Shown piece by piece: positions 42,184 through 53,319 of a DNA stretch of 64,000 nt. The translations under genes were made by a program, and so were the position numbers. Position 1 is the stretch's first letter, and each line of letters opens with the position of its first letter. Under the pieces are notes generated by a model. That model was not told where the DNA came from and made no database searches. It saw only the letters and a list, made by a program, of their open reading frames with translations. Source of the stretch: Paracoccus yibinensis (GTDB lineage: Bacteria; Pseudomonadota; Alphaproteobacteria; Rhodobacterales; Rhodobacteraceae); contig NZ_JAVCWH010000005.1 in NCBI RefSeq assembly GCF_030846195.1, positions 62,001 through 126,000 on the forward strand. Direction: 5' to 3'.

Positions 42184-42708
42184 ATGCAGATCACACTTCA
42201 CTTGAACGGCGCGACCCATGACCTTGATCTGGATCCGCGCACCACGCTTCTGGATGCCCTGCGCCACCATCTTGGGATGACCGGCACCAAGAAGGGCTGC
42301 GACCATGGCCAATGCGGCGCCTGCACGGTGCTGATGGACGGCCGCCGGATCAATGCCTGCCTGACCCTGGCCTGCATGGCCCAGGACGCGCGGATCACCA
42401 CCATCGAGGGCCTGGGCAGCCCGGATCGCCTGTCTCCCCTGCAACAACAGTTCCTGGACCATGACGGCTTCCAATGCGGCTATTGCACGCCGGGCCAGAT
42501 CTGTTCGGCCACCGCGATGCTGGAGGAGATCGAGGCAGGCTGGCCCAGCCATGTCTCTGAAAACCTGGACGGCCCGTTCGAGCTGTCCCATGCCGAGATC
42601 GCCGAGAGGATGAGCGGCAATCTGTGCCGCTGCGCGGCCTATGCCAACATTGTCGCGGCCATCCGGCAGGCCGCCGGGACCACCGGCTGGCGCGAGGATG
42701 CGGCATGA
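42184..42708 (+). CDS. Molybdenum hydroxylase, 2Fe-2S subunit (PaoA/YagT-like)
   Basis: The 174-residue subunit has the plant-ferredoxin 2Fe-2S cluster Cys ([18 protein letters not shown]...ACLT, about 38-60) and a second helical-domain 2Fe-2S cluster (CGYCTPGQ and LCRCAAY). Unlike periplasmic PaoA, it has no twin-arginine leader, so the complex should be cytoplasmic. It passes electrons from the Mo centre to the FAD subunit. It is the first of three overlapping genes downstream of an EcfG-type promoter. Confidence 0.9.
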   Translation: MQITLHLNGATHDLDLDPRTTLLDALRHHLGMTGTKKGCDHGQCGACTVLMDGRRINACLTLACMAQDARITTIEGLGSPDRLSPLQQQFLDHDGFQCGYCTPGQICSATAMLEEIEAGWPSHVSENLDGPFELSHAEIAERMSGNLCRCAAYANIVAAIRQAAGTTGWREDAA

Positions 42709-43673
42709 GGGAATTCACCTATCAGCGCGCCGCATCGATTGCGGATCTGTCGCCGGACGCCACGATCATCGCAGGCGGCACCAACCTGCTGGATCTGATG
42801 AAGCTCGAGGTCATGGCGCCCCCTGTCCTGGTCGATATCACCCACCTGGATCTGGGCGGCGTCGAGCCGGAGGGCGAAGGGCTGCGGATCGGGGCCTTGG
42901 TCAGGAACAGCGACCTTGCCGCCCATCCGGTCATCCGCCGCGATTACCCTGTCCTGTCACGCGCCCTGCTGGCGGGGGCCAGCGGGCAGTTGCGCAACAT
43001 GGCGACGACGGGCGGCAACCTGATGCAGCGCACCCGCTGTCCCTATTTCTATGACCGCCGCATGGCCTGCAACAAGCGCGATCCCGGCGCGGGCTGCGCG
43101 GCCATCGGCGGCGTCACGCGGAACCACGCGATCCTGGGCGCATCGGATCATTGCATCGCCACCTATCCCGGCGACATGGCTGTGGCCCTGCGTGCCCTGG
43201 ATGCCGTGGTCGAGATCGATGGTCCGGCCCCCCGCAAGGTGCCGTTGTCCGATTTCCACCTGCTGCCAGGCAATACCCCGCATGTGGAAACCGTCCTGGA
43301 ACCCGGCGAAATCATCACGGCGGTGATCCTTCCCGCCCCGCCTGGGGGCCAGCATCGCTATCGCAAGGTGCGGGACCGGGCCTCCTATGCCTTTGCCCTG
43401 GTGTCCGTCGCGGCGGTGATCGGGACCGAGGACGGTCGCATCAGTCATGCTGCCCTGGCCTTTGGCGGCGTTGCCGCGAAACCATGGCGCGATCCCGATG
43501 TCGAGGCCTTGCTGAAGGGCAGCGAACCCTCGGACGCGTTGTTCAGGGAAGCGGCCGAGATCCTGCTGCGCCCCGCGCGCGGCTGGGGCGAACATCAGTT
43601 CAAGATTCCCCTGCTGCGCCGCGCCCTGATCGCGACGCTGCGTGACGCGACCGGAATGGAGACGGCGGCATGA
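42705..43673 (+). CDS. Molybdenum hydroxylase, FAD subunit (PaoB/YagS-like)
   Basis: The 322-residue subunit has the PCMH-type FAD site [13 protein letters not shown] near the start, [25 protein letters not shown] in the middle, and the CO-dehydrogenase flavoprotein C-terminal domain. The Cys of [22 protein letters not shown] and SDHC match the extra 4Fe-4S cluster found in PaoB-type subunits, which marks this as aldehyde oxidoreductase rather than xanthine dehydrogenase. ATGA overlaps link it to both neighbours. Confidence 0.9.
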   Translation: MREFTYQRAASIADLSPDATIIAGGTNLLDLMKLEVMAPPVLVDITHLDLGGVEPEGEGLRIGALVRNSDLAAHPVIRRDYPVLSRALLAGASGQLRNMATTGGNLMQRTRCPYFYDRRMACNKRDPGAGCAAIGGVTRNHAILGASDHCIATYPGDMAVALRALDAVVEIDGPAPRKVPLSDFHLLPGNTPHVETVLEPGEIITAVILPAPPGGQHRYRKVRDRASYAFALVSVAAVIGTEDGRISHAALAFGGVAAKPWRDPDVEALLKGSEPSDALFREAAEILLRPARGWGEHQFKIPLLRRALIATLRDATGMETAA

Positions 43674-45844
43674 CACGGCATCTGCGGGTCGATGGCCCGA
43701 ACCACGACGACCGGTTGGACCACATGGCCCAGGGCATCCTGGGCCAGCCCCTGAACCGGCTTGAAGGCCCTCTCAAGGTGACCGGACTTGCCGCCTATGC
43801 CGCCGAGGCAAGGCCCATGAACATGGTCTATGGGGTCCTGGTCCAGGCGTCCGTCCCCGCCGGAAAGGTGCTCGAGGTCGGCGACGCACCCGGCGCCCTT
43901 GCGGTGATCCATGACAAGCGGATGGTCCGCTATGCCGCGCAGGGCATGGACCAGAAGGGCCCCACCTCGGGGCCGGACCAGATCGAATACATGGGTCAGG
44001 CCATCGCTCTTGTCGTGGCCGAAAGCTTCGAGACCGCGCGCCACGCCGCCCAGAACATTGCCGTCCGCTACAAGACCGCCAGCGTGCCTGTGGAACCCGA
44101 GGCCGTGAAGCCCGAACTGCCGCCGAAGAAGCAGTCGGCAGCGGGAAATGTGGACAAGGCGATGCAGGATGCCGCTGTCACGGTGGATCGGGTTTGGCAG
44201 ACACCGTCGCATATGTCGGCGGCGATGGAACCTCATGCCGCCATTGCCGAATGGGACGGCGACCATGTGACGATCCGCGCGGCGCTGCAGATGCTGTCGT
44301 CGAACCGCAAGCAGATGGCCGATGCCCTGGGAATCAAGGAACAGAACCTTCGACTGCTGTCGCCCTATGTCGGCGGCGGCTTCGGATCGAAGCTGGGCAT
44401 CAATGCCGAGGCCGTCGCGGCAGCCATCGCCGCCAAGAAACTCGGTCGTCCGGTCATGGTCGCCATGACCCGCCAGCAGGTCTTCGACCTGGCGCACCGC
44501 CGGTCCGAAACCCGGCAGCGTATCCGGCTGGCCTGCGATTCGGATGGCCGCCTGACGGGAATCGGGCACGAGGTTCTGGTGTCGAACCTGCCCAGCAGCG
44601 AATTCGTCGAACCCGTTGCCCAAGCGACGCCCTTTACCTATCAGGCCGCGCATCGGCAGGTGGTTCATGCTGTCGCGCGCATCCACCGCGGTTGCGCCGG
44701 ATCCGTCCGCGCGCCGGGCGAGGCGGTGGGTGTCACCGTCTTCGAATGCGCCATGGACGAATTGGCCGAGGCGACGGGGATCGACCCGGTCGAACTGCGC
44801 CTGCGCAATATCCCCGATGTCGAACCCACCACGGACCGCCCCTTCTCCAGCCACAAGCTGGCCGAGGCGCTGCGCGAGGGTGCCCGGCTGTTCGGCTGGT
44901 CAAACCGCAAGCCCGCCGGACAGCGCGTCGAGGGGGAATGGATGATCGGCATGGGCATGGCCGCCGCCGTGCGGGTCAACATGCTGGTCGAATCCCGGGC
45001 ACGCGTCACGCTGAACCAGGACGGCCATGCCATCGTCGAAACCGACATGACCGATATCGGCACCGGCACCTATACGATCCTTGGCCAGCTTGCCGCGGAA
45101 ATGTTGGGCTTGCCCATGGAACGGGTAGAGGTCAGGCTGGGCGACACGAATTTTCCGCCCGCCTCGGGGTCGGGCGGTTCCTTCGGCGCAGCGTCCAGCG
45201 GCAATTCGGTCTATCTGGCCTGCGAGGAAATCCGCAGCCAGATCGCCCGAGCGATGAGTTGCGATGAAGTGGACCTGACCCTGCAAGACGGAATGGCACG
45301 GGCCGGCAACGTGGCCCGGCCGCTGTCGGATCTGATCGACGGCCAGATCAGCGGCGAAGGTCATCTGCAACCCGGCAAGACCGAAAAGTCCCACCGGCAA
45401 GCCACCTGGGGCAGCCATTGGGCTGAAGTTGCGGTAAACCGCTGGACCGGCGAGGTGCGCGTCCGGCGCATGATGGGCGTCTTCGCCTGCGGCCGGGTGC
45501 TGAACGAAAAGACCGCGCGATCCCAGTGCCTGGGCGGCATGACCTTCGGCATCGGCATCGCCCTAACCGAGGCGATGGAACATGATCCCCGTGACGGTCA
45601 CGCCGTCAGCCGCGATCTTGCGGAGTATCACATCCCCACGCACGCGGATGTGCCCGCGCTTGAGGTGCATTTCCTGCCCGAACGCGATGCCTATGTCGGG
45701 CCGTTGCAAGCCAAGGGTTTGGGAGAACTGGGGATTTGCGGGGCAGGTGCGGCTGTTCTGAATGCCGTTCACAATGCCTGCGGGGTCCGTGTGCGGCAAC
45801 TTCCTGCGACGCCTGACAAGATCGTCGCAGGATTGGAAGATTGA
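43670..45844 (+). CDS. Molybdenum hydroxylase, Mo-cofactor subunit (PaoC/YagR-like)
   Basis: The 724-residue catalytic subunit carries GGFGSKLG (GGGFG motif contacting the cofactor), the central Arg-rich [24 protein letters not shown], and the active-site Glu at residue 686 in [10 protein letters not shown]. The GELGICG form is characteristic of the PaoC/YagR aldehyde oxidoreductases, which detoxify aromatic aldehydes. The substrate remains inferred. No maturation factor (PaoD/XdhC) follows; the 220 bases to parB hold no gene I can support. Confidence 0.9.
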   Translation: MTRHLRVDGPNHDDRLDHMAQGILGQPLNRLEGPLKVTGLAAYAAEARPMNMVYGVLVQASVPAGKVLEVGDAPGALAVIHDKRMVRYAAQGMDQKGPTSGPDQIEYMGQAIALVVAESFETARHAAQNIAVRYKTASVPVEPEAVKPELPPKKQSAAGNVDKAMQDAAVTVDRVWQTPSHMSAAMEPHAAIAEWDGDHVTIRAALQMLSSNRKQMADALGIKEQNLRLLSPYVGGGFGSKLGINAEAVAAAIAAKKLGRPVMVAMTRQQVFDLAHRRSETRQRIRLACDSDGRLTGIGHEVLVSNLPSSEFVEPVAQATPFTYQAAHRQVVHAVARIHRGCAGSVRAPGEAVGVTVFECAMDELAEATGIDPVELRLRNIPDVEPTTDRPFSSHKLAEALREGARLFGWSNRKPAGQRVEGEWMIGMGMAAAVRVNMLVESRARVTLNQDGHAIVETDMTDIGTGTYTILGQLAAEMLGLPMERVEVRLGDTNFPPASGSGGSFGAASSGNSVYLACEEIRSQIARAMSCDEVDLTLQDGMARAGNVARPLSDLIDGQISGEGHLQPGKTEKSHRQATWGSHWAEVAVNRWTGEVRVRRMMGVFACGRVLNEKTARSQCLGGMTFGIGIALTEAMEHDPRDGHAVSRDLAEYHIPTHADVPALEVHFLPERDAYVGPLQAKGLGELGICGAGAAVLNAVHNACGVRVRQLPATPDKIVAGLED

Positions 45845-46064
45845 CGATTCCCGCCCCCCTCCCAAGGATGGGACCAATGGCAGCACGACTGAACCCCGCT
45901 AGGGAGGCGCTTAAACGCGGTCGGGAGAATTTTGCGGTCCTGTCTGGTCCGTCCTGTCAGCGCGATGGCCATGCGATCCGCAAATTCCTGCTGCCAATCT
46001 TGGCCCATGCAGAATATCCGTATCGCAGAGATGTCCCGGCTTCTTCGAGGGCTTTATTCCATCA

Positions 46065-46961
46065 TCAGCTTGGGCGCCCCAAAAGCTGGCATAACCGGTC
46101 GAGTTCATCCAGATTTTGGTATGTGATCGAAATCGTTCCACCCCCGTTATGGGCATGATCAATGGTGACGGCCATTTTCAACTGTGCAGAAAGGTCTCCT
46201 TCAAGGGCCCGGGTATCGGCGTCTTTGTCATCCTTGCGACGAGACTGTGATTTTTCAGCAGATGTTGTGGTTTTCGCCTGTCGACGCACAAGATCTTCGG
46301 TCTCCCGAACGGACAACCCTCCGTCAATGACCCGTCTCGCCAGAATGGCAGCATTGTCCGCCGTGATCAATGCACGAGCATGTCCGGCCGTCAGGCGACC
46401 ATCCTTCACATAATCCTGCACCGGATCAGGCAAGGTCAGCAGCCTCAAGAGGTTGGCGATATGACTGCGGCTCTTGTTCAGTGCCTCGGCCAGTCTTTCC
46501 TGGGTATGACCGAAGCGATCCATGAGCTGCCGAAAGGACGCAGCTTCCTCGATGGCATTGAGATCGGCCCGCTGAATGTTCTCGATAATGGCGACTTCAA
46601 GAACTTCGGTATCGGACAGATCCCGTACGATAACCGGAAGTTCGTGCAACTGCGCCATCTGCGCCGCCCGCCAGCGGCGTTCGCCTGCGACGATCTGGTA
46701 AAGTCCCTCATCCCGGGGATGCTTTCGGACGATCAAGGGTTGAAGAACGCCCCGCTGGCGGAGGGAGTCTGCAAGTTCCTGCAAGGCCGCCGGATCGAAG
46801 TGTCGCCGGGGTTGATCCGGGTTAGCCGTGATCTGCTCGATGGGAACCATCGTCCGATCCTTGGCGGGCTTGGCCTCGCCCGGTGTATCGAGATCCAGAT
46901 CCGCCATCAGTGCCGACAGGCCGCGGCCCAAGCCGCGTTTTGCAGATTTGCTGTCGGACAT
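46065..46961 (-). CDS. parB: Chromosome partitioning protein ParB
   Basis: The 298-residue protein has an N-terminal CTP-binding domain with the GERRWRAAQ box, a central helix-turn-helix (HTQERLAEALNKSRSHIANLLRLL) that reads parS, and a C-terminal dimerisation end (GGGTISITYQNLDELDRLCQLL). It clamps on parS and spreads to segregate origins with ParA. Both parS sites of this window lie within 3.3 kb. It overlaps the parA stop by one base and is the last gene of the leftward ori operon. Confidence 0.96.
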   Translation of the reverse strand: MSDSKSAKRGLGRGLSALMADLDLDTPGEAKPAKDRTMVPIEQITANPDQPRRHFDPAALQELADSLRQRGVLQPLIVRKHPRDEGLYQIVAGERRWRAAQMAQLHELPVIVRDLSDTEVLEVAIIENIQRADLNAIEEAASFRQLMDRFGHTQERLAEALNKSRSHIANLLRLLTLPDPVQDYVKDGRLTAGHARALITADNAAILARRVIDGGLSVRETEDLVRRQAKTTTSAEKSQSRRKDDKDADTRALEGDLSAQLKMAVTIDHAHNGGGTISITYQNLDELDRLCQLLGRPS

Positions 46962-47746
46962 CAGGCAACCTCACTGGCAAGTTTAAGACGTGCCACAAAC
47001 TCAGCGGCAAATTGACGATAGGCAAGGCTGCCTTTGGACGCAGGATCGTAAAGAAGGACCGGCTGTGCAAACGAGGGCGCTTCCGAGACACGGACATTTC
47101 GGGGAATGACCGTTGTGAAGACCAGATCTCCAAGCGTTGCGCGGGCGTCGGCCTCGACTTGCTGAGATAGATTGTTGCGGTAATCGGACATGGTCAGCAA
47201 GACACCATTCACCCGAAGATTGGGGTTTCCGCTTTGACGCACATGTTTTACCGTCGTCAAAAGCTGCGACAGGCCCTCAAGAGCATAGAATTCAGCCTGC
47301 AAGGGAACAAGGACGGCATCTGCAGCAACCATGGCATTCACCGTCAGCAGCCCCAAAGCTGGAGGACAGTCGATCAGGATAACACTGTCCTTTGGAGCTT
47401 CATTGAGCTTGCGCCTTAGAAGACGAGTGCGGTCCTTTACCTGTGCCAGATCAACGTCGGCCGAGGAAAGGTCAGGCGTTGCCGGAACAACTGACAGATT
47501 TTCGATTTTCGTGTGAACCAGGCAGTCTGCCAGAGACTCCGGCCCTGCCAGAAGGTCATAGACAGTTCTGTGACGTTGCTCTGCCTCAATCCCTAATCCT
47601 GTCGAAGCATTTCCTTGAGGATCCAGATCAATCAGGATCGTGTAGTGGCCTGACATGGCCAGTGCCGCGCCAAGGTTTATCGCAGTGGTGGTCTTCCCCA
47701 CTCCGCCTTTCTGATTGGCGATGGCAATAACGCTAGGCTGCGCCAT
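46961..47746 (-). CDS. parA: Chromosome partitioning ATPase ParA
   Basis: The 261-residue deviant-Walker ATPase has ANQKGGVGKTTTAINLG with signature lysine K13 and catalytic K18, LIDLDPQGNASTGLG (Walker A' partner) and VILIDCPPALGLLTVNAM (Walker B). It moves ParB-parS complexes along the nucleoid. Its start lies 14 bases inside rsmG, so the genes are coupled. Base composition is clearly less GC-rich than the housekeeping genes beyond oriC. Confidence 0.96.
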   Translation of the reverse strand: MAQPSVIAIANQKGGVGKTTTAINLGAALAMSGHYTILIDLDPQGNASTGLGIEAEQRHRTVYDLLAGPESLADCLVHTKIENLSVVPATPDLSSADVDLAQVKDRTRLLRRKLNEAPKDSVILIDCPPALGLLTVNAMVAADAVLVPLQAEFYALEGLSQLLTTVKHVRQSGNPNLRVNGVLLTMSDYRNNLSQQVEADARATLGDLVFTTVIPRNVRVSEAPSFAQPVLLYDPASKGSLAYRQFAAEFVARLKLASEVA

Positions 47747-48329
47747 GTCTTACTCCGCTTACTTCCAGTATTGCTGCCCCTTCCTGTGTCCGGCTCGGGT
47801 GCGCAATATAATCGAAATTCCAATCTTTTTGTGCATCTTCAACTTCGTCTTTCCATTGAAGACCCTTCATCAGGAAAGCCTTGCCAGAAGGCGCCAGATG
47901 GAGCGCCAAATATGCCATTAGATGCCTGAGGGGAGCAAGCGCACGTGCGCTCACATAGGTCGCACTCAGCGACGGAAGAGACTCGATTCTCTTGGACAAG
48001 ACAGTTACGTTGGTCAGCGCAGTTTCTCGAATGACAGTGCGAAGAAAAGCTGCTTTGCGCTGGTCGCTTTCCACCAAAGTGAAAGTCACTTCTGGATCGG
48101 TGTTGGCCATGGCAAGGACCAAGCCTGGCAAGCCGCCGCCGCTGCCCAGATCAACCCATCGGCCCGACTTGCTCCCGGCAAGAGCGGCCACTTGGAGACA
48201 ATCTTCAAAATGCCGTGTTGCGAGATTAGAAAGAGTTGAGGGCGCAACAAGATTGATGCGGGGGTTCCATCTGGTCAGCAGATCCCCATAAACCTGAAGT
48301 CGTTCCATTGTTTCACGTGAAACAGTCAT
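47733..48329 (-). CDS. rsmG: 16S rRNA (guanine-N7) methyltransferase RsmG
   Basis: The 198-residue SAM-dependent enzyme methylates G527 of 16S rRNA. The SAM motif is [17 protein letters not shown], with [12 protein letters not shown] next and RALAPL later. Its first codons (MTVSRET) are the translation of a parS site, so the protein start is constrained by DNA function. It overlaps mnmG by 4 bases (ATGA) and parA by 14. The codon mix is AT-richer than average for the window. Confidence 0.95.
   Translation of the reverse strand: MTVSRETMERLQVYGDLLTRWNPRINLVAPSTLSNLATRHFEDCLQVAALAGSKSGRWVDLGSGGGLPGLVLAMANTDPEVTFTLVESDQRKAAFLRTVIRETALTNVTVLSKRIESLPSLSATYVSARALAPLRHLMAYLALHLAPSGKAFLMKGLQWKDEVEDAQKDWNFDYIAHPSRTQEGAAILEVSGVRHGAA
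48309..48324. promoter_or_regulatory. parS centromere site inside the rsmG start
   Basis: TGTTTCACGTGAAACA, the perfect 16-bp ParB palindrome, covers codons 2-7 of rsmG. Confidence 0.97.
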
Positions 48330-50194
48330 GCTGTTAACTTACTGCGGTTCTTCGACGCAACTGCCAGAAGTGTAAGCGCAGCCGGTGTCATCCCCTCGAT
48401 CTTGGCGGCCGCAGCCAGTGTTTCCGGTTGGAGCATGTTCATCTTAGCTGCCAGTTCTCTAGACAGACCGGAAAGTTGTGCGTAGTCGAAGTCGTGCGGC
48501 AAAGAGATTGCCTCGTCCTGTTTCAGCAATTCAACGTCACGGGCTTGGCGATCCACATACTGATCATACAGAGCATCATTCCGTAGTTGCTGCACTGTAG
48601 CCGGATTGATGTCCCCAAGGGCAGGATAAAGACCTTCCAGTTGGCCCGGTGAAATATCTGACTGGCCCAATAATCCAAATACAGATCGCATCTGGCCATC
48701 TTGACGAACAATGATGCCAGCCTTCGAAAGAACAGATGGACTGAATGTGGCGGCCTGCATATCCCTACGCGCAATTTCATAGAGACTTTGGCGTTCCTCA
48801 AAGGACCTGCGACGCACTTCCCCTATGCAGCCTACCTTGAGCCCAAATGGCGTAAGACGCTGATCAGCGTTGTCAGCACGGAGCGACAAGCGAAATTCTG
48901 CACGAGAGGTAAACATCCGGTAAGGTTCGGACACGCCGCGGGATGTCAGATCATCGATCATGACACCAATGTAGCTATCGGCGCGGCTGAATGTCGCACT
49001 TTCCTTGTCTAGCGCTTTTGCTGCGGCATTCAGTCCGGCAACGATACCCTGCGCAGCCGCTTCCTCATAGCCAGTGGTGCCATTTATCTGCCCTGCCAGA
49101 AAAAGGCCATGCACGTTCTTCAATTCCAGCGTATTCTTCAGCGCACGTGGATCGATGTAATCATACTCGACCGCATAACCGGGCTGCAGGATTACAGCTT
49201 GCTCCAGACCCCTTATCGTCCGCACATATTCCAACTGAACATCGGCTGGCAGCGACGTGGAGATCCCATTGGGATAAACCGTATGATCATCCAGGCCCTC
49301 GGGTTCGAGAAAGATCTGATGGGCCTCCTTGTCACTGAAACGCAAGATCTTGTCTTCGATTGAGGGGCAATAGCGTGGACCCCGTCCAGAAATGTGTCCG
49401 CCATACATGGCGGATTTAGACAGATTGTTCCGGATAACGTCATGCGTCTGTATATTCGTATGAGTTATACCGCAGGAGATCTGACGCGTTTCTACGCCTG
49501 TGCTAAGATACGAGAACAAAGCTGGCTGATCGTCACCAGGTTGCTGTTCCAAGACATTCCAGTCTATCGAACGACTATCGAGTCTAGGGGGCGTGCCCGT
49601 TTTAAGACGCCCCATAGGGAGTTCATAACGGCTTACCGACTCAGCCAGTCGATTGGAAGCGCCATCGCCCCAGCGTCCTGCAGGTCGGCTTTCGCTACCT
49701 ACATGGATGACACCATTCAGGAATGTGCCGGTGGTCAGGACAATAGCTTTGGCATTCAAGATTGTGCCATCTGCTAGTTCTACACCAGAAACCAATTTGT
49801 CGTTTCCGACCAGACAGGAGACTTCAGAGAAAACAAGATGGATGTTCGGATAATTTGATATCGCTTGGAAGGCATGAACTCGATATAGTTTGCGGTCCAT
49901 CTGAGCGCGTGGCCCTTGTACTGCAGGACCCTTTTTCCGGTTCAACAGCCGGAACTGGATGCCGGCCCTATCTGCAATTCGACCCATCAATCCATCAAGG
50001 GCATCGACTTCCCTGACCAGATGGCCCTTTCCCAACCCTCCGATCGCAGGATTGCATGACAGAGTTCCAATATCTTCTCGACGCATCGTCACCAATGCCG
50101 TCTTGGCGCCGCGCCTGGCCGAAGCCGCCGCTGCCTCAAGACCTGCGTGACCGGCCCCAACAACAATCACGTCATATTGTTTCACGTGAAACAC
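48326..50194 (-). CDS. mnmG: tRNA uridine-5-carboxymethylaminomethyl modification protein MnmG
   Basis: The 622-residue FAD protein is the partner of MnmE in modifying U34 of tRNAs. [22 protein letters not shown] binds [25 protein letters not shown] is the GidA signature, and [29 protein letters not shown] is the second nucleotide motif. It starts at GTG 50194; its first residues MFHVKQ are the translation of a perfect parS. It begins directly after the mnmE stop. GC is near 48% in sampled lines, far below flanking genes. Confidence 0.96.
   Translation of the reverse strand: MFHVKQYDVIVVGAGHAGLEAAAASARRGAKTALVTMRREDIGTLSCNPAIGGLGKGHLVREVDALDGLMGRIADRAGIQFRLLNRKKGPAVQGPRAQMDRKLYRVHAFQAISNYPNIHLVFSEVSCLVGNDKLVSGVELADGTILNAKAIVLTTGTFLNGVIHVGSESRPAGRWGDGASNRLAESVSRYELPMGRLKTGTPPRLDSRSIDWNVLEQQPGDDQPALFSYLSTGVETRQISCGITHTNIQTHDVIRNNLSKSAMYGGHISGRGPRYCPSIEDKILRFSDKEAHQIFLEPEGLDDHTVYPNGISTSLPADVQLEYVRTIRGLEQAVILQPGYAVEYDYIDPRALKNTLELKNVHGLFLAGQINGTTGYEEAAAQGIVAGLNAAAKALDKESATFSRADSYIGVMIDDLTSRGVSEPYRMFTSRAEFRLSLRADNADQRLTPFGLKVGCIGEVRRRSFEERQSLYEIARRDMQAATFSPSVLSKAGIIVRQDGQMRSVFGLLGQSDISPGQLEGLYPALGDINPATVQQLRNDALYDQYVDRQARDVELLKQDEAISLPHDFDYAQLSGLSRELAAKMNMLQPETLAAAAKIEGMTPAALTLLAVASKNRSKLTA
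50178..50193. promoter_or_regulatory. parS centromere site inside the mnmG start
   Basis: TGTTTCACGTGAAACA, a second perfect 16-bp palindrome, overlaps the GTG start and next codons of mnmG. It is 1.87 kb from the first site. Confidence 0.97.
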
Positions 50195-51460
50195 TCACTT
50201 TCCGATGCAGAAGGATGTGAAGATTACATCCAGATAGTCCTCTGCTCCGATTCTGCCAAGGAGGCGATCCAAAGACGAAGCAGTTCTCCGAATAGCTTCT
50301 GCGACAAGTTCTGGTGGTAGGTTATCAACCTCTGCAAGACCCTCGTACGCCTCCGACAAGGCTGTAAGTTGGCGCTGATGGCTGATCAAGGCCGCACTGG
50401 CTGCTCTGACGCTTAGGGTGTCAAAAACTTGATTGATTAATAGATCCAGCCCCTCAGAGGTCAAGGACGAGACTGGAAGACCTGCTGCCCGTTTATGCAA
50501 GTCCGATTTGGTGGCGACCAGTATATCCCCCTCCTGCCAAAGACTGTCGTCCTTTTTTCCTTCCGGGGAAAGGTGAAGACGCAGGTCAGCTCCGGCAGCC
50601 CGAGTTCGAGCGCGGTCTATTCCCAAGTTTTCGACAACGTCTTCCGAGGTACGAAGACCTGCGGTGTCCAGCAACGTGACAGCCAATCCCCGGATGTCCA
50701 AACGCAGTTCGATGATATCTCGAGTCGTTCCGGCAATATCTGATACCAAAGCCACTTCGCGACGCGCAATGCGGTTTATCAGACTCGATTTTCCTGCATT
50801 TGGGGGGCCAATGACTGCAACTTCAAATCCGTTGCGAATACGTTCGGCCGCAGCGTAACCGGCTATCTGTTCTTTCAGATCACGTCGCAGTTCTGCCAAC
50901 AGTTCGAATACTTCACCCGGAACATCCTCTGGAACATCCTCATCCGCAAAGTCGACGCTGCTTTCCACAAGTGCGCCGGCGCGGATCAGAAGCGACCGCC
51001 AGTGGTCCGCTTTGCGAGCAAGTTCGCCGCTGCTCACTCGCAGGGCCAGACGCCGCTGTGCTTCCGTTTCGGCAGCCAGAAGATCGCCCAGGCCTTCGAC
51101 TTCAGACAAGTCCATTCGCCCATTCAGGAAGGCACGACGGGTAAACTCTCCCGCTTCTGCAAGACGCAGGCTGCGGCTGGTCAATATCTGCCCCAAGCGG
51201 CGGACGATGACGGGGGCACCATGCAGATGGATTTCGGCCAGTTCCTCGCCGGTGAAGCTGTGGCCTTCTTCAAACCACATGACCAGGGCACGATCCAGTA
51301 TTTCGTCCGTATCTCGGATTTCCCGAAGATAGGCATGGCGAGGCCGAGGCAATGCCCCTGCCAGATGCTCGGCCAGACGCCGCGCTCCTGCGCCGCTTAT
51401 CCTGATAATGGAAACGCCACCCCGCCCGGGCGGGGTGGCTTCGGCATAGATCAAGTCCAT
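50195..51460 (-). CDS. mnmE: tRNA modification GTPase MnmE
   Basis: The 421-residue GTPase has an N-terminal folate-binding dimer domain (IYAEATPPGRGGVSIIRISG, then LAEIHLHGAPVIVRRL), and a helical domain carrying the G domain: GPPNAGKSSLINRIARR (G1), SDIAGTTRD (G2), DTAGLR (G3), ATKSD (G4). The C-terminus CIGK supplies the conserved CxGK cysteine. It forms a complex with MnmG. It starts 10 bases after the rho stop, so rho, mnmE, mnmG, rsmG, parA and parB form one leftward unit. Confidence 0.96.
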   Translation of the reverse strand: MDLIYAEATPPGRGGVSIIRISGAGARRLAEHLAGALPRPRHAYLREIRDTDEILDRALVMWFEEGHSFTGEELAEIHLHGAPVIVRRLGQILTSRSLRLAEAGEFTRRAFLNGRMDLSEVEGLGDLLAAETEAQRRLALRVSSGELARKADHWRSLLIRAGALVESSVDFADEDVPEDVPGEVFELLAELRRDLKEQIAGYAAAERIRNGFEVAVIGPPNAGKSSLINRIARREVALVSDIAGTTRDIIELRLDIRGLAVTLLDTAGLRTSEDVVENLGIDRARTRAAGADLRLHLSPEGKKDDSLWQEGDILVATKSDLHKRAAGLPVSSLTSEGLDLLINQVFDTLSVRAASAALISHQRQLTALSEAYEGLAEVDNLPPELVAEAIRRTASSLDRLLGRIGAEDYLDVIFTSFCIGK

Positions 51461-51470
51461 TGCTGCCTCG

Positions 51471-52742
51471 TCAGGCGTTCATCGAATCGAAGAATTCGGA
51501 ATTCGACTTGGTCTGTTTCAATTTCGAAATCAAGAATTCGATGGCATCGGTCGTGCCCATCGGGTTCAGGATACGACGCAACAGATAGGTCTTTTGCAGG
51601 TCCTTGGAGTCCACCAGCAATTCTTCCTTCCGCGTTCCCGACTTCAGAATGTCCATGGCCGGGAAGACGCGCTTGTCCGCCACCTTGCGGTCAAGCACGA
51701 TCTCGCTGTTGCCGGTGCCCTTGAATTCCTCGAAAATCACCTCGTCCATACGCGAACCGGTATCAATCAAGGCGGTGGCGATGATGGTCAGCGATCCGCC
51801 TTCCTCGATATTCCGAGCCGCCCCAAAGAACCGTTTGGGCCGCTGCAAGGCGTTGGCATCGACGCCGCCGGTCAGCACCTTGCCTGAACTGGGTACAACA
51901 GTATTGAAAGCTCTACCAAGTCTTGTGATAGAATCCAGAAGAATCACAACATCTCGTTTGTGTTCCACCAGCCGTTTCGCTTTTTCGATAACCATTTCAG
52001 ACACCGCGACGTGCCGGCTAGCCGGTTCGTCGAAGGTCGAGGAGATGACCTCGCCCTTGACCGACCGCTGCATGTCCGTCACTTCCTCGGGGCGTTCGTC
52101 GATCAGCAGAACGATCAGATAGCATTCCGGGTGATTGCGTTCGATCGAATGGGCGATGTTCTGCAACAGCACGGTCTTGCCCGTGCGCGGAGGCGCCACG
52201 ATCAGCGACCGCTGACCCTTGCCGATCGGCGCCACCAGGTCGATGATCCTGGCAGAACGGTCCCGGATGGTCGGGTCCTCAATTTCCATCTTCAGCCGTT
52301 CATTCGGATAAAGTGGCGTCAGGTTGTCGAAGGCGACCTTGTGCCGGGCCTTTTCCGGGTCTTCGAAATTGATCCGCTCGACCTTGGTCAGCGCGAAATA
52401 GCGTTCGTTTTCACCCGGTGCGCGGATGACGCCTTCGACCGTGTCACCGGTGCGCAGAGAATGCTGCCGAATCATGTCAGGGCTGACATAGATGTCGTCA
52501 GGACCGGGCAGATAGTTGGCGGCGGTGGACCGCAGGAAGCCGAAGCCGTCCTGCACCACCTCCAGCACGCCATCGCCGCCGATGTCGAAGCCTTCCTCCG
52601 CATGTTCCTTGAGGATCGAGAACATCATTTCGCCCTTGCGCATGGTCGAGGCGTTCTCGATCTCCCACTCCTCGGCCAGGGACAGCAGTTCCGCCGGGCT
52701 CTTGGCCTTGAGTTCGGAGAGGTTCAGACGTTCTTCGGACAT
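51471..52742 (-). CDS. rho: Transcription termination factor Rho
   Basis: The 423-residue hexameric RNA helicase has an N-terminal SAP-like helical part ([21 protein letters not shown]), a cold-shock RNA-binding domain ([15 protein letters not shown]...[18 protein letters not shown]) and a RecA-like motor with Walker [13 protein letters not shown], Walker [15 protein letters not shown] and the Q/R loops. Length and motifs are those of housekeeping Rho. It is 125 bases after hemJ, in the same direction. Confidence 0.97.
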   Translation of the reverse strand: MSEERLNLSELKAKSPAELLSLAEEWEIENASTMRKGEMMFSILKEHAEEGFDIGGDGVLEVVQDGFGFLRSTAANYLPGPDDIYVSPDMIRQHSLRTGDTVEGVIRAPGENERYFALTKVERINFEDPEKARHKVAFDNLTPLYPNERLKMEIEDPTIRDRSARIIDLVAPIGKGQRSLIVAPPRTGKTVLLQNIAHSIERNHPECYLIVLLIDERPEEVTDMQRSVKGEVISSTFDEPASRHVAVSEMVIEKAKRLVEHKRDVVILLDSITRLGRAFNTVVPSSGKVLTGGVDANALQRPKRFFGAARNIEEGGSLTIIATALIDTGSRMDEVIFEEFKGTGNSEIVLDRKVADKRVFPAMDILKSGTRKEELLVDSKDLQKTYLLRRILNPMGTTDAIEFLISKLKQTKSNSEFFDSMNA

Positions 52743-52867
52743 GATATCACCGCAATCGCGCGCAGCATCGCCGCGCGGTGGTCAAATTATGAATCGGGAA
52801 TCCCCGTACCGGATGGCCGGGCTTGTCCGCGACATAGAGGGCAAAGCCCCCCGAGTCAATCTTTGCC

Positions 52868-53311
52868 CTAGAACTTGACGATCACCGACAGCACGATGAC
52901 GATCATCAGCAGCGTCGGCACCTCGTTCATCATGCGATACCGCCGACCGGTCTGGCCCTGCCCCGCCAGCAGCCCGCGCCGCTGACCCGCGCACCACATG
53001 TGAAACCAGCTCATCCCCAGCACGGCCGCGGCCTTGGTCCAGGGCCACACCATCGACCAATCCACGATCCCCGGCGTCAGCACCAGGCAAACCCCGCTGA
53101 TCCAGGTGGCAATCATCGCCGGATTCATGATCAGCCGCAGCAGCTTGTCCTCCATGATGACGAAGCTGCCGCCAGGCTCGGGCGCCTGCCCGCGTTCGGC
53201 GTGATAAACGAACAGCCGGGGGAGATAGAACAGGCCCGCCATCCAGGAAATCACGGCCATGACGTGAAACGCCTTGGCATAGGGATAGATCACAGAAAGC
53301 CCGTCCAGCAT
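52868..53311 (-). CDS. hemJ: Protoporphyrinogen oxidase HemJ
   Basis: The 147-residue inner-membrane protein has four predicted helices. The conserved His in KAFHVMAVISWMAGLFYLPRLFVYH and the RYRMMNEVPTLLM segment near the C-terminus are hallmarks of HemJ, which oxidises protoporphyrinogen IX in bacteria without HemG or HemY. ATG 53311 lies next to the origin gap. It is the first gene of the leftward half. Confidence 0.93.
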   Translation of the reverse strand: MLDGLSVIYPYAKAFHVMAVISWMAGLFYLPRLFVYHAERGQAPEPGGSFVIMEDKLLRLIMNPAMIATWISGVCLVLTPGIVDWSMVWPWTKAAAVLGMSWFHMWCAGQRRGLLAGQGQTGRRYRMMNEVPTLLMIVIVLSVIVKF

Positions 53312-53319
53312 CGGCGTTT

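Noticed and set aside
45845..46064. A gene or tRNA between the Mo-hydroxylase and parB
   Set aside because: Short open frames have no ribosome site or family resemblance, and no cloverleaf could be drawn.
51900..52200. Rho ATPase region as an F1-type ATP synthase beta subunit
   Set aside because: The N-terminal RNA-binding domain and sequence around the Walker motifs are those of Rho.
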